The notes beneath the pieces were generated by a model. It saw only the letters and a list, made by a program, of their open reading frames with translations, searched no databases and was not told where the DNA came from. From NCBI GenBank assembly GCA_030694265.1, contig JAUXYP010000008.1, forward strand, positions 186,001-250,000: DNA of 64,000 nt. Direction: 5' to 3'. Source of the DNA: Sulfuricurvum sp. (GTDB taxonomy: Bacteria > Campylobacterota > Campylobacteria > Campylobacterales > Sulfurimonadaceae). The position numbers were made by a program, and so were the translations under genes. Below, one piece after another: positions 37,085 through 46,738 of this stretch (the first letter of the stretch is position 1; each line of letters begins with the position of its first letter).

Positions 37085-38126
37085 GAGTTTCCTTTATAAT
37101 TTCGCTGACACGCTTTGCGCTTCCATGCCCAAGCAGTGATCGCAGCTTTGCAGCATTATGAAAAAATTGTACTTTATCCATATTAATATAGCTATTATAC
37201 AGGTTTTCAGCCGTAACCTCATGCTGGATAAATTCCGGATGCAGTGTCGTGCCGTAAGCGTGTGACAGTAGAAGATTGGCAAGCCCTGCATATTGAAGTT
37301 TAATCAGTGCTCTACCAATCATATAATCAAGCTTTTTGGCAATGTAGATAAGCACGAACGGTGTTCCGATCAGTGAGGCTTCAAGTGTTGCCGTGCCACT
37401 GCATATAAATGCAAAATCGGAAGTAGCCAAAGTGGTATGTGCATCATTCGTAACAGTAAATGCACTGATATCTCCGTACAACTGTGCAATTTTTTCGTCG
37501 TTAAAATGCGGAGGGATAACGAGCATCGCTTCGCAATCTATACGTGCACGCACTTCTCTGTAAACATCCATTAGCTTTTGTATTTCACCAGGTCTGCTTC
37601 CGGGCATAAAAGTGATTCTTCCCGTCACAGTCAGATCCGTTTTTTGGATAGTGATCTCATCGAGAAGAGGGTGGCCGACATATTCAATGGGAGCCATAGG
37701 TGAATAGTATGAGGGTTCAAATGGCAAAATGGAAGCGAGTTTTGTGATCGTCTTTTCTAAAATCGGAATCCGTTTTTTCTTCCATGCCCACGCTTGTGGA
37801 AGGATATAGTAAATAATCTCTTTATGGGGATAGCGTTTTCGGATTGCTTTGGCCAATGGGAGGTTGAATCCGGATGAATCAATGAGCAATACTTTGTCCA
37901 CTTCGTGTGCGAGGGCCACCATTTGATCTTTGAGTCTAAAAAAGAAAGGAAGTTTTTTGAGTACATCCACAAATCCCATAATTGCGGTGGAACGTAAATC
38001 GACAATACTCTCACCAAGTAATGAATCAAAAACACCACAGATTTCTACATCATCCCCTAACTCTTTCATCAGGTATTTCAAATGTACATTGGCAGAATGT
38101 TCGAGTGCAGAAACTAATATCTTCAT
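37077..38126 (-). CDS. lpxB: lipid-A-disaccharide synthase
   Basis: SALEHSANVHLKYLMKEL, PYKEIIYYILPQAWAWKKKR-like region, EYVGHPLLDE, FMPGSRPGEIQKL. Confidence 0.92.
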   Translation of the reverse strand: MKILVSALEHSANVHLKYLMKELGDDVEICGVFDSLLGESIVDLRSTAIMGFVDVLKKLPFFFRLKDQMVALAHEVDKVLLIDSSGFNLPLAKAIRKRYPHKEIIYYILPQAWAWKKKRIPILEKTITKLASILPFEPSYYSPMAPIEYVGHPLLDEITIQKTDLTVTGRITFMPGSRPGEIQKLMDVYREVRARIDCEAMLVIPPHFNDEKIAQLYGDISAFTVTNDAHTTLATSDFAFICSGTATLEASLIGTPFVLIYIAKKLDYMIGRALIKLQYAGLANLLLSHAYGTTLHPEFIQHEVTAENLYNSYINMDKVQFFHNAAKLRSLLGHGSAKRVSEIIKETHD

Positions 38127-38563
38127 GATCCTCCATCTCCTTTTATACTGCGTTCAATTGTTTGGTGACTGGCTTCTTCATGATAATTGGATAAGAAAAT
38201 GATAAGTCTTTGAATTTGTGCATCCGTTAAATGTTCCGCAAAGGGTATCATCAATTGTGCTTGTTGCGTATCGGCAATTTTTTTTCGATAACGTTGCAGT
38301 TTATAGTTTAAAAACGCTTTAGGTCGATAGGCCAAACCCGGATACTGCGCGAGCCCTTTGGCATCAACACCATGGCATCCATTGCACCCTTTTGCAAAAT
38401 AAACTTTCTTTCCTTCATCATAAAAGCGATCAGTTGCCATAAGGCCAATCGCACATAACAAAAGCCAAATGAATGGTCGCACACTATCCCTTTTTAAACG
38501 TTCATAGATTACAATAACATTATTATAGCCAAACGGGAGTCCTATGCTTATTTGCAATGCCAT
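38123..38563 (-). CDS. c-type cytochrome (monohaem)
   Basis: CNGCHGVDAKG haem motif after an N-terminal hydrophobic segment. Confidence 0.8.
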   Translation of the reverse strand: MALQISIGLPFGYNNVIVIYERLKRDSVRPFIWLLLCAIGLMATDRFYDEGKKVYFAKGCNGCHGVDAKGLAQYPGLAYRPKAFLNYKLQRYRKKIADTQQAQLMIPFAEHLTDAQIQRLIIFLSNYHEEASHQTIERSIKGDGGS

Positions 38564-39761
38564 AATTTGTGATATACACGGAAATCGTCAAGAAGATGTG
38601 AGAATAGAAAATGGCGTTATAACGCAAATAGGGTCTAACCTTACAGGGGATGAATGTGTGGACGCTACTGGATGCTATTTGATGCCGGGATTGGTAGATA
38701 CCAATGTTCGTTTGAAAGATCTCCAGCTCAATGGAAAAAATCTTGAGACTCTTTCACGTGAAGCGCTTAGTGGTGGAGTAAGTACGGTCGTATTGAGCGG
38801 TGAAATGGTTGGGCGCGTAGACAATGAGATCACTCTTGAATTTGTTCAAAAACACCAATTGCATGAGGGCGGAGCAAAAATAGAATGTGCTATCAGTGCA
38901 TTGAACGAAGAAGGAAACCTAAGCAATATTGCGCTTCTTCTAAAAAAAGGAGGCAAGGCTCTTTATACCAAGACGATCAGTGATTACAACCTGATTATGC
39001 GTATGGCTCAATATCTTAAGATGTCGAATAAGCCGTTGTTCTATTGTGCACAAGACAAGAGTCTAAATGAAAGCGGTGTGATGAGTGATGGGGCAATAGC
39101 GACTTCGTTAGGTCTTCCCGGTATTCCTGCAATCTCTGAGGTGGTGCACATAGCAGCCATGATTGAAATCGCACGTGAGTATGAAATCACCATTATCTTT
39201 AAAAGCGTAACAGAACCACGTTCCATTGAGTTAATAGCGCAAGCGCGGCGTGAGGGAGTCAAGGTAGAGTGTGAGATTGCATTGCATCATTTAGTCCACA
39301 GTGATGAATCATGCAGAGGATTTGATACAGATGCAAAGATCAATCCTCCATTGGTCAGTGATTCAAAACGAAAAATGCTGATTGGTGCATTGCAAAGAGG
39401 GGATATCGCTTCGTTAAGTGCATTACACCAGCCAAACTCGGATGTTTATAAAGACATTACTTTTTACGACGCCAGTTACGGAACAACCTCCATTGGAGAG
39501 TATTTACCATTGTGCTATACCTATCTTGTCCAAAGCGGCATCATCGATATGTCAACACTGTCACGCTTGACGTCGTATGCTCCCGCAGTACAAGCGGGTA
39601 TAGATATTCCGAAGATTGCGGTAGGTGAGCGAGCCAATGTGATTCTTTTTAATCCAAATGAGTCGTTGAGCGTCGGACATCATCATTCACTCTATAAAAA
39701 TGAAACATTGTCAGGACGTGTTAGTATGGCAGTACAAGGTGATGAAATTACCCGTTTCTAA
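38544..39761 (+). CDS. dihydroorotase-like amidohydrolase, probably non-catalytic
   Basis: Overall DHOase fold signature (CYLMPGLVDTNVRLKDLQ...INPPLVS) without the HxH metal motif (reads TNVR). Confidence 0.75.
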   Translation: MLICNAIICDIHGNRQEDVRIENGVITQIGSNLTGDECVDATGCYLMPGLVDTNVRLKDLQLNGKNLETLSREALSGGVSTVVLSGEMVGRVDNEITLEFVQKHQLHEGGAKIECAISALNEEGNLSNIALLLKKGGKALYTKTISDYNLIMRMAQYLKMSNKPLFYCAQDKSLNESGVMSDGAIATSLGLPGIPAISEVVHIAAMIEIAREYEITIIFKSVTEPRSIELIAQARREGVKVECEIALHHLVHSDESCRGFDTDAKINPPLVSDSKRKMLIGALQRGDIASLSALHQPNSDVYKDITFYDASYGTTSIGEYLPLCYTYLVQSGIIDMSTLSRLTSYAPAVQAGIDIPKIAVGERANVILFNPNESLSVGHHHSLYKNETLSGRVSMAVQGDEITRF

Positions 39762-40057
39762 AGAGATTTAGCGTTTCGAAATTCAGAAATTTCGGCTTCA
39801 ACCATCTCGTTAATCATAATCGTGTAAAGTTTTGTCAGTAGATTGGGAGAAACACCCAGTTCCATTGCATGCGTACGAACACGATCCATAACCGCTTCCA
39901 TTCGCTCTTTGCCTTTGATCTCCTCAATAGAATCTTTAAATAGAGCTGCTTGCTTCACGTAGGCATTTCGTGCAGCTATAAGTTCCACTATCTGATCGTC
40001 AAGCTGATCAATATAGTTCCGTACCTCTTCAAGTGATGAACAATTTTCCACTTTCAT
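39758..40057 (-). CDS. chorismate mutase (AroQ-type)
   Basis: About 99-aa all-helical ORF: VRNYIDQLDDQIVELIAARNAYVKQAALFKDS...ERMEAVMDRVRTHAMELGVSPNLLTKLYTIMINEMV. Confidence 0.8.
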   Translation of the reverse strand: MKVENCSSLEEVRNYIDQLDDQIVELIAARNAYVKQAALFKDSIEEIKGKERMEAVMDRVRTHAMELGVSPNLLTKLYTIMINEMVEAEISEFRNAKSL

Positions 40058-40353
40058 GTGAGTTAATTCCTTCTTTTTTGCATCTTACTCTTGTAAATCA
40101 TAGCACAAAGTGTATTTTTTACCAATGCAGATCAAATTCTTTTTTTAGAAATTTTTTTTATACTTTTGTTAAGAATGTGATAAATTATATGTTTTATGGG
40201 GATTAAAAAGTAAAAGCTGTGACTATATTGTGATATTTAATGATTTATTATAGTTAGTATAAGATAACACATTATAATATTTAAAAATAATTAAGCTTTT
40301 CACTGTTAGTATACTCGTCTAAGCAAAATCTTATTATACAAAAGGGGATTACG

Positions 40354-41715
40354 ATGGCACTATCAAGAAGAGATGCGATGAGGTTTACAGGACTCGCTGC
40401 AATTACGGCTGCTGCCAGTGGTTACGCAAAAAGCGATAAAACTGCTGCAAAGTCAACAGCAAAAGGTGTACTTTTATCACCGGCACCGATTCCGGCTGCT
40501 AAGGGTCAACGTGTTGTTATTGTTGGAGCTGGAGCATCAGGCTTAACTATTGCAAAATACATCAAAAAAGGAAATCCAAAAGTCGATGTTGTTTTGATGG
40601 ACAAACGATCGGTCTTTATGTCTGGTTTTTTGAGCAATTTGGTAGCAACAGGTGTACTTCCATTAGAGTTTATTACGCATGACTTCTTGGAAGCTGCTCG
40701 TAATGGTAACTATAATTTTTTACAAGCAACGGTACACGACATTGACCGTACATCCAAAACAGTATTTACCAATGAGGGTACTGTAAAATATGATGTTCTT
40801 GTATTAGCTCCTGGTATCGATTATGATTATTCACATTGGACAAAAGGTGATGTTGAGCTTGAGACAGTACTTCGTACTAAATTTCCTGCGGCATTTATTG
40901 CAGGTAGTGAGACGTTGTCTTTAAAATCAAAAATAGAAAACTTTGAGGGCGGAAATTTTGTAGTAACGGTTCCTGGCGGTAACTACCGTTGTTTACCTGG
41001 ACCATATGAGCGTAGTTGTTTGATTGCGGATTATTTTAAGAAAAACAAGATTAATGGCAAGGTACTCGTTTTGGATGAAAATGCGGATATTACAATCAAA
41101 GCGGCTGGTTTCCACTCTGCATTTGATAATATGTATAAAGATTATATTACCTACATGCCAAGTACAACGATTGATAGCATTGATCCATATAAACAAAAGA
41201 TTGTTACTGAATTTGGTCAAGAAATTGAATTTGCAGATGCGGCTCTTTATCCTCGTGTTCGCGGTAATAAATTACTTGAGATTGCGGGTGTTGCAAAAGA
41301 CAGTCCGGCTAATAAAGCTGAAGCGAATATTGATCCATTTACGTATCAGGTTATCGGAGATAAAAATGTCTTCTGTACAGGTGATGTACGCCCTATGGGC
41401 TTCAGTAAATCAGCTAACACTGCAAATACTGAAGGTAAGATCGTTGCAGCAAATATTGTTAAATATTTGGGTGGACAAGAACTTAGCCGTAAAACATGGA
41501 CTTCTCCATTGACTGTATGTTTTTCAGCAGTCAGCGCTACTCCTGATCTTCGTGCTATTTCAGTACATGCAGAGTATGCGTATAATGACGCTAACAAAGC
41601 ATTTGCTTTTGCTAATGCAGGTATGAATGAAAAATGGGATGGATCTGAAGGTATTGATGGTGGAAAAGGTTTAAAAGAATGGGGTAAAGGTCTTTACCGC
41701 GATCTATTTAATTAA
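40354..41715 (+). CDS. flavocytochrome c sulfide dehydrogenase flavoprotein subunit-like (FccB/SoxF-type)
   Basis: Tat-like SRRDAMRFTGLAA; FAD motif VVIVGAGASGLTIAKYI; GGNYRCLPGPYERSCLIADYF. Confidence 0.85.
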   Translation: MALSRRDAMRFTGLAAITAAASGYAKSDKTAAKSTAKGVLLSPAPIPAAKGQRVVIVGAGASGLTIAKYIKKGNPKVDVVLMDKRSVFMSGFLSNLVATGVLPLEFITHDFLEAARNGNYNFLQATVHDIDRTSKTVFTNEGTVKYDVLVLAPGIDYDYSHWTKGDVELETVLRTKFPAAFIAGSETLSLKSKIENFEGGNFVVTVPGGNYRCLPGPYERSCLIADYFKKNKINGKVLVLDENADITIKAAGFHSAFDNMYKDYITYMPSTTIDSIDPYKQKIVTEFGQEIEFADAALYPRVRGNKLLEIAGVAKDSPANKAEANIDPFTYQVIGDKNVFCTGDVRPMGFSKSANTANTEGKIVAANIVKYLGGQELSRKTWTSPLTVCFSAVSATPDLRAISVHAEYAYNDANKAFAFANAGMNEKWDGSEGIDGGKGLKEWGKGLYRDLFN

Positions 41716-41818
41716 TAATTATAGGTACGGTGCCTTAGGGCATCGTACAAGATATATGCGAGAAATTGTGACATTTTTGGCATATGTCTTAGATACTATT
41801 GTGAGCAAAAAATAAAGA

Positions 41819-42562
41819 ATGCGAGGAGAAAAAGTGGAAAGACGAAATTTTTTAAGAATCATGGCTGCTGGTGCGACAGTTATCGCTGTTAATCCTTCAT
41901 TGATACGTGGGAACTTATACGCTGCAGACGGACGTTTGTATACAGCGTATGAGAAAGCACAACTGGTTGATGCGGCCGGTAATCCGATAAAAGCATCGGC
42001 ATTGGATAGTGAGATGACTTATATCTTTAACTACCCCTATGCATCTACTCCGTGCATGATAATCAACCTTCCTGAACCGACCCAACAGGAAGTGCAACTA
42101 AAATCCGAAAGCGGTGAAGAGTATGTATGGAAAAGTGGGGTAGGAAAGAATCGTACGATTGTGGCTTATTCCGCTATTTGTCCACATCAACTTACTCATC
42201 CGACGCCGAATGACAATTTTATACAATATGTCCCTAAAACAAAACCGACTATGGCGTATGATAACAGCGGTATTATCGTTTGTTCATCGCATCTTTCGGC
42301 ATACGATGCCAAGGCTGGTGCAAAAAACCTTCGTGGAGCTGCTACGCAGCCATTGGCTGCGGTTGTTTTGGATGTAGCTGCAGATGATACCATTTGGGCG
42401 GTAGGAATTCTAGGGTCTGATAAGTTTCAGGACTATTTTAAATCCTTTAAACCTGAATTCAAAGAGTTTTACGGCGGGATAGCGCAAGCCAAACAGTTGG
42501 TTTCTATTTCGGCTAAAACGGTCAAAATGACTGAATATTCAAAAGACATTATCCAGTATTAA
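41819..42562 (+). CDS. Rieske 2Fe-2S protein with Tat-like signal
   Basis: ERRNFLRIMAAGATVIAV; CPHQLTHP...CSSHLSAYD, a CxH...CxxH pattern. Confidence 0.82.
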   Translation: MRGEKVERRNFLRIMAAGATVIAVNPSLIRGNLYAADGRLYTAYEKAQLVDAAGNPIKASALDSEMTYIFNYPYASTPCMIINLPEPTQQEVQLKSESGEEYVWKSGVGKNRTIVAYSAICPHQLTHPTPNDNFIQYVPKTKPTMAYDNSGIIVCSSHLSAYDAKAGAKNLRGAATQPLAAVVLDVAADDTIWAVGILGSDKFQDYFKSFKPEFKEFYGGIAQAKQLVSISAKTVKMTEYSKDIIQY

Positions 42563-42572
42563 AGAGGCAACT

Positions 42573-42983
42573 ATGAAAAAAATATTAACAGCGATTGCTC
42601 TAACATCTTTCTTGGCAGGGTCGCTTATTGCAGCAGAAAATGAACACCGGACAATGCTAATGAAAGATATGCGTACCATGCTGGAAGGTATGGAACAGAT
42701 ACAGCGTGGCGGTTTTTACAGTTCGTCCGACGATATGAAAGCTGGTATTAAAAAACTGCAAGGGACGCTAAAAACGTTAGAGAGCGATGAAATCAAATGG
42801 ATTCTTCCAAAAGATCAAGTTTATGCGTATAAATTTGCCCAAAAAACGGCAAGCATGTTACGTTTATATTCAAATGATATGATTAAATCGATTGATGCTA
42901 ATCGGATGGATGACGCATTGGAAGACTACAATCAGCTTCTAAAGCAGTGCACTTCCTGTCATATACGCATTCGTAACTGGTAA
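42573..42983 (+). CDS. class II (c'/c-556-type) c-type cytochrome
   Basis: Signal peptide; single CTSCH motif at the extreme C-terminus of a helical 136-aa protein. Confidence 0.78.
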   Translation: MKKILTAIALTSFLAGSLIAAENEHRTMLMKDMRTMLEGMEQIQRGGFYSSSDDMKAGIKKLQGTLKTLESDEIKWILPKDQVYAYKFAQKTASMLRLYSNDMIKSIDANRMDDALEDYNQLLKQCTSCHIRIRNW

Positions 42984-44486
42984 TTAAGTACGCTTTGCTT
43001 GCCGTTTTGGCGTAACTTGTTTCTCTGCGCTTTTTGGACCTTCTTTGGATACATCATGCGTTAAAAAATAGGGGATTCTTCTCCCCGGTGTTGTGTTGAT
43101 ATCTTCTATCAGGCTTACTTGTATGAGTTCTAAATCACTATGTGTCAATAGGTATTCATACAGGAGCGATATCTGGCGATCAAGTGATATTTTCCACGTT
43201 GAAAGTGTCTGGGTGAATATCCACTCACTGAACGCATAAAACCCCTCAAATACTTTCTCTTCTTTCCATAACAACTTGACGCTTTTATCAAAATTTCCGC
43301 TGTTGTAATAAAGATCCCAGAAACGGGCAAAGCGTTTCATCTTTTGTATCTGCACATAGCTTAGATTGTTATTTTGAAGAATGTCATAAGGTGGAATATC
43401 ACTGTAGATCATTCCGTGTTCTTTGTCATGACGTGATAGTGTAGTTCCTGAGAGATTTTTCAAAATACCGATTTGGATTTCGCTGTGTGTGAGTGAACAG
43501 AGTTTATCCAGATTACGGCCAAACCCTTCAATAGTCTCTCCCGGAAGCCCTACGATGAGATCGAGGTGCATATGGGCTTTGGTTTCATTTTCTAAAAATT
43601 GTAAGTTATCATAAATCTTTTCGAGTTTTAGAGGGCGATTTATCCCTTTGGCAATGATGGGATCGAGGGTTTGAATTCCGATTTCCAGCTGCAATGATCC
43701 GGGAGGAAAGAGAGAAATTTTAGATTTTAAGACATCAGGAAAATGGTCGGGGATGACTTCAAAATGGGCGAAATAGGGCGGCTCTTTGGAGAGAAAAAAG
43801 TTTAGGATACGGTTAGCAAAGGTCATGTTGAGATTGAATGTACGGTCAATGAATTTGAAACTGCGCGCTCCACGGTTCCAAAGAATTTCAAACTCTTCGA
43901 GCAGTTCATCGAGGGGGAAATTACGGACCTTTTCATCAATCGAGGAGAGACAAAACTCGCATTCAAACGGACACCCTCTTGACGCTTCTACATAGATAGT
44001 ACGGTGCTGTATATCATCATCGCTGTAGGCCGTATAGGGGAGAGAAATAGCTTCCAAGTCAGGCATAGCAGCACGTATAAATCTCTCAGGCGGTTTTATG
44101 TCATCCAATACGTTGCGGCATAGTTCATAGAACGCCACTTCCCCCTCGCCGCTGATAATATAATCGGCACGGTCAAAATTGACTCGGTGAGGCATGTATC
44201 CAGCTTCTGGCCCACCTAATACAATGACAGTATCGGGGGCAACTTTTTTGAGTATTTCAATCAATTGGGCTGTTTCAGAAGCATTCCAAATATAGACACT
44301 GATACCGATAATTTTTGGGGTGTGTTCGAGAATCACTTCGGCGATACTTTGTATCTGTTCATTGATCGTAAATTCAACGATTTGCGTATCGTTTTGAAGT
44401 TCATGCATATTGGCATACAGATATCGAAGCCCCAGTGCAGTGTGTGCATAGCGTGCATTGAGTGTCGTGAGGAGAATAGGCGTCAT
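42984..44486 (-). CDS. B12-binding-domain radical SAM protein (DUF4080-like)
   Basis: IVLGGPEAGYMPH B12-like domain; radical SAM EASRGCPFECEFCLSS; DLIVGLPGET. Confidence 0.88.
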   Translation of the reverse strand: MTPILLTTLNARYAHTALGLRYLYANMHELQNDTQIVEFTINEQIQSIAEVILEHTPKIIGISVYIWNASETAQLIEILKKVAPDTVIVLGGPEAGYMPHRVNFDRADYIISGEGEVAFYELCRNVLDDIKPPERFIRAAMPDLEAISLPYTAYSDDDIQHRTIYVEASRGCPFECEFCLSSIDEKVRNFPLDELLEEFEILWNRGARSFKFIDRTFNLNMTFANRILNFFLSKEPPYFAHFEVIPDHFPDVLKSKISLFPPGSLQLEIGIQTLDPIIAKGINRPLKLEKIYDNLQFLENETKAHMHLDLIVGLPGETIEGFGRNLDKLCSLTHSEIQIGILKNLSGTTLSRHDKEHGMIYSDIPPYDILQNNNLSYVQIQKMKRFARFWDLYYNSGNFDKSVKLLWKEEKVFEGFYAFSEWIFTQTLSTWKISLDRQISLLYEYLLTHSDLELIQVSLIEDINTTPGRRIPYFLTHDVSKEGPKSAEKQVTPKRQAKRT

Positions 44487-45067
44487 TGTGTCGAACCTTT
44501 GAAATACTGTCCATCGGTCGTGAAAAGTTTTAAAATCTTATAATATTCGCTGTAGGCTTGTTTATAGAGGTGCTGACTATGTTTGCTGGACTCGTACAGT
44601 TCGCTGGCGCTCATTCCCGTTTCAAGCGCATTTTTGAGCAGTTTGGTACGGCGTAGATAAGTGAATGCTAGGTTGGGGAAGTGCTCATGTATCTTTTGGC
44701 GAATCATAGCGGCATCGTTGGCATTATCAATCATATTGGCAAAAACGAGAATGGTCTTTTCTTTGTAGTTTTTGATAAAAATCAAACTTTTCATAATGGA
44801 GTTGAGATCGTTGATCGTGGCTACGAGAATGATATCGGAAGCACGTAATATTTCATCAGCATGTTGCGCATCAAATCCGCCGAAATCATAGACAGTATCA
44901 GGATGCAATGGAATCTTATTGGGATAATAGCGAGCATTTTTGTATTTGTTCAGCACTACGGACATATCATTGGTCGCGTAGCGGTAGCCTAGATCTTTGG
45001 CGAGAGAGAAAGCCAGAGAGGTCTTTCCAACTCCCCCTTTGGTGGATGCAATAGAGATAATAGCCAT
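44483..45067 (-). CDS. ParA/MinD-family P-loop ATPase
   Basis: IASTKGGVGKTSLAFSLAKDLG deviant Walker A. Confidence 0.82.
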   Translation of the reverse strand: MAIISIASTKGGVGKTSLAFSLAKDLGYRYATNDMSVVLNKYKNARYYPNKIPLHPDTVYDFGGFDAQHADEILRASDIILVATINDLNSIMKSLIFIKNYKEKTILVFANMIDNANDAAMIRQKIHEHFPNLAFTYLRRTKLLKNALETGMSASELYESSKHSQHLYKQAYSEYYKILKLFTTDGQYFKGSTQ

Positions 45068-45284
45068 GATTTTCCATACTAAATATTTTCACAACTATAG
45101 CATAATTCCGTGCTATGCCGCCTCTCTTGGCATTTGTGGCACCTATTTTGAAAAGGTTGCCATATATCATAGTGCGATAGCCCCTATTTTAGACATATCT
45201 ACGTCTAGCCGACCCGTGTAATGATTGCGATTTACTCTATCATCCATGTGACCCAAGATGTCATAACTTTTGTGTTTTGTTCGA

Positions 45285-45965
45285 TCATTTGTTCACAAAT
45301 AAACTAATGAAAGTTAAAGTAGTGGATAGTACAGCTAATATTAAACCGATTTCACCAATATGACGTTGAATATATCCTTCTTTTTCAGTTATAACAAGAG
45401 TTGCTGATGGTAATAATTTATGTTTAAAAAAATATAAGAATAAAAGAAGCGAAAAAGTTGCTATCCATGCAATGATTAGGGGGTTATTAAGAGAATATTT
45501 GTCTATAGAATACCATTTCATAAAAGTAGGGATATTCATAAAAATAAAGATGATCCAACCAAGTGGAACACTCCGAAGCCAACTGTACCAGACTCGATAA
45601 GTACTTAAAAATGAGTAGACAGTTTCAATAGCTCCAGCACACCATGCTTCACTATCTCCTTTGGCAGTTATATCACAAACTGAATAAAAAAAAGTTTTTG
45701 AAGTTGAGTGAATACTAATACGTTTATTATCCTGATTTAACCAAATACGAAATTCGGATGTTTTACCTTTAATATCTGAATATTCACGCAATTCCTGTAC
45801 GCTATTAAACTCTAGTGTTTCAAAAGGTATAGAAATACTAATCGATATATTTATTCTATCATTCTGATTAAATAACAAACTCATTCTATCAATAAGAGCC
45901 TCTAATTCGCTAATTCCAATTAAAAATGATGGTATAATCTTTTCACGGGTAACTTCTCTTTTCAA
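45285..45965 (-). CDS. hypothetical membrane protein
   Basis: 226 aa, hydrophobic segments in the C-terminal half; AT-rich accessory region. Confidence 0.5.
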   Translation of the reverse strand: MKREVTREKIIPSFLIGISELEALIDRMSLLFNQNDRINISISISIPFETLEFNSVQELREYSDIKGKTSEFRIWLNQDNKRISIHSTSKTFFYSVCDITAKGDSEAWCAGAIETVYSFLSTYRVWYSWLRSVPLGWIIFIFMNIPTFMKWYSIDKYSLNNPLIIAWIATFSLLLFLYFFKHKLLPSATLVITEKEGYIQRHIGEIGLILAVLSTTLTFISLFVNK

Positions 45966-46051
45966 ATATAACTCCTTTTGACCACGTAAGCATTATGTTA
46001 AAATATAATACCCAAATGCCTCTTATGTTATATTCCAAATTGTCCCCTTAC

Positions 46052-46348
46052 TTATGCTACTTGAAGTTTTTTGACCTTCTGAATCGATGTTTTTTCCTGT
46101 ACATAGGCTTGGTATAAATCAAAATTATCCTGTAATGTCATCCAAAACTGCGGTGTCGTTCCGAAATACTCAGAGAGTTTAAGTGCCATCACTGCACTAA
46201 TCCCCCGTTTTTGATTGTAAAGTTCGCTTAGGGTTTTGATCCCTACATTGAGGTCTTCGGACATACGTGCCTGCGTCAGGTTCAGAGGTTCGGCAAATTC
46301 GAGCTTGAGGATAATACCCGGATGGGTAGATGGTCGGATTTCTTTCAT
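46052..46348 (-). CDS. higA: HigA-family HTH antitoxin
   Basis: RPSTHPGIILKLEFAEPLNLTQARMSEDLNVGIKTLSELYNQKRGISAVMALKLSEYFGTTPQFWMTLQDNFDLYQA, classic HigA/VapI pattern. Confidence 0.92.
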   Translation of the reverse strand: MKEIRPSTHPGIILKLEFAEPLNLTQARMSEDLNVGIKTLSELYNQKRGISAVMALKLSEYFGTTPQFWMTLQDNFDLYQAYVQEKTSIQKVKKLQVA

Positions 46349-46357
46349 CGTTTTCCT

Positions 46358-46639
46358 TTAATGGTAATCTGTGATATGTACATCATACGTGTCTTTGCCA
46401 TCGAAATGGAATACGACGCGGAACTGGTTGTTGATTCGGATGCTCATGTATCCCGCCAAACTGCCCTTTAACTCTTCGAGATGGTTGGCGGGAGGGATAC
46501 GTAAATCTTGTTTTTCTTGTGCGGCATCGAGCATATCGAGTTTGATCTTGGCACGCATGGCGAGATTGGCAGGAAATTTTTTGCTTGGCTTTTCCCAAAA
46601 CAGTTTTTCCGTCTCTTTACATTTGAACGATTTTATCAT
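46358..46639 (-). CDS. higB: HigB/RelE-superfamily toxin
   Basis: IKSFKCKETEKLFWEKPSKKFP...LRIPPANHLEELKGSLAGYMSIRINNQFRVVFHF; toxin-first order with higA 10 nt downstream. Confidence 0.92.
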   Translation of the reverse strand: MIKSFKCKETEKLFWEKPSKKFPANLAMRAKIKLDMLDAAQEKQDLRIPPANHLEELKGSLAGYMSIRINNQFRVVFHFDGKDTYDVHITDYH

Positions 46640-46648
46640 ATGGATATA

Positions 46649-46665
46649 TTATCGCAATACGATAA
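46649..46665. promoter_or_regulatory. inverted repeat upstream of higBA, candidate autoregulatory operator
   Basis: TTATCG-caata-CGATAA, perfect 6-bp arms, 10 bp upstream of the higB start codon. Confidence 0.4.
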
Positions 46666-46738
46666 GAATGTCAATTCGTCATCCCTGACTTGATCAGAAA
46701 TACGCTATACTCACCCTATCTAAACCTGAAAGTTATGA

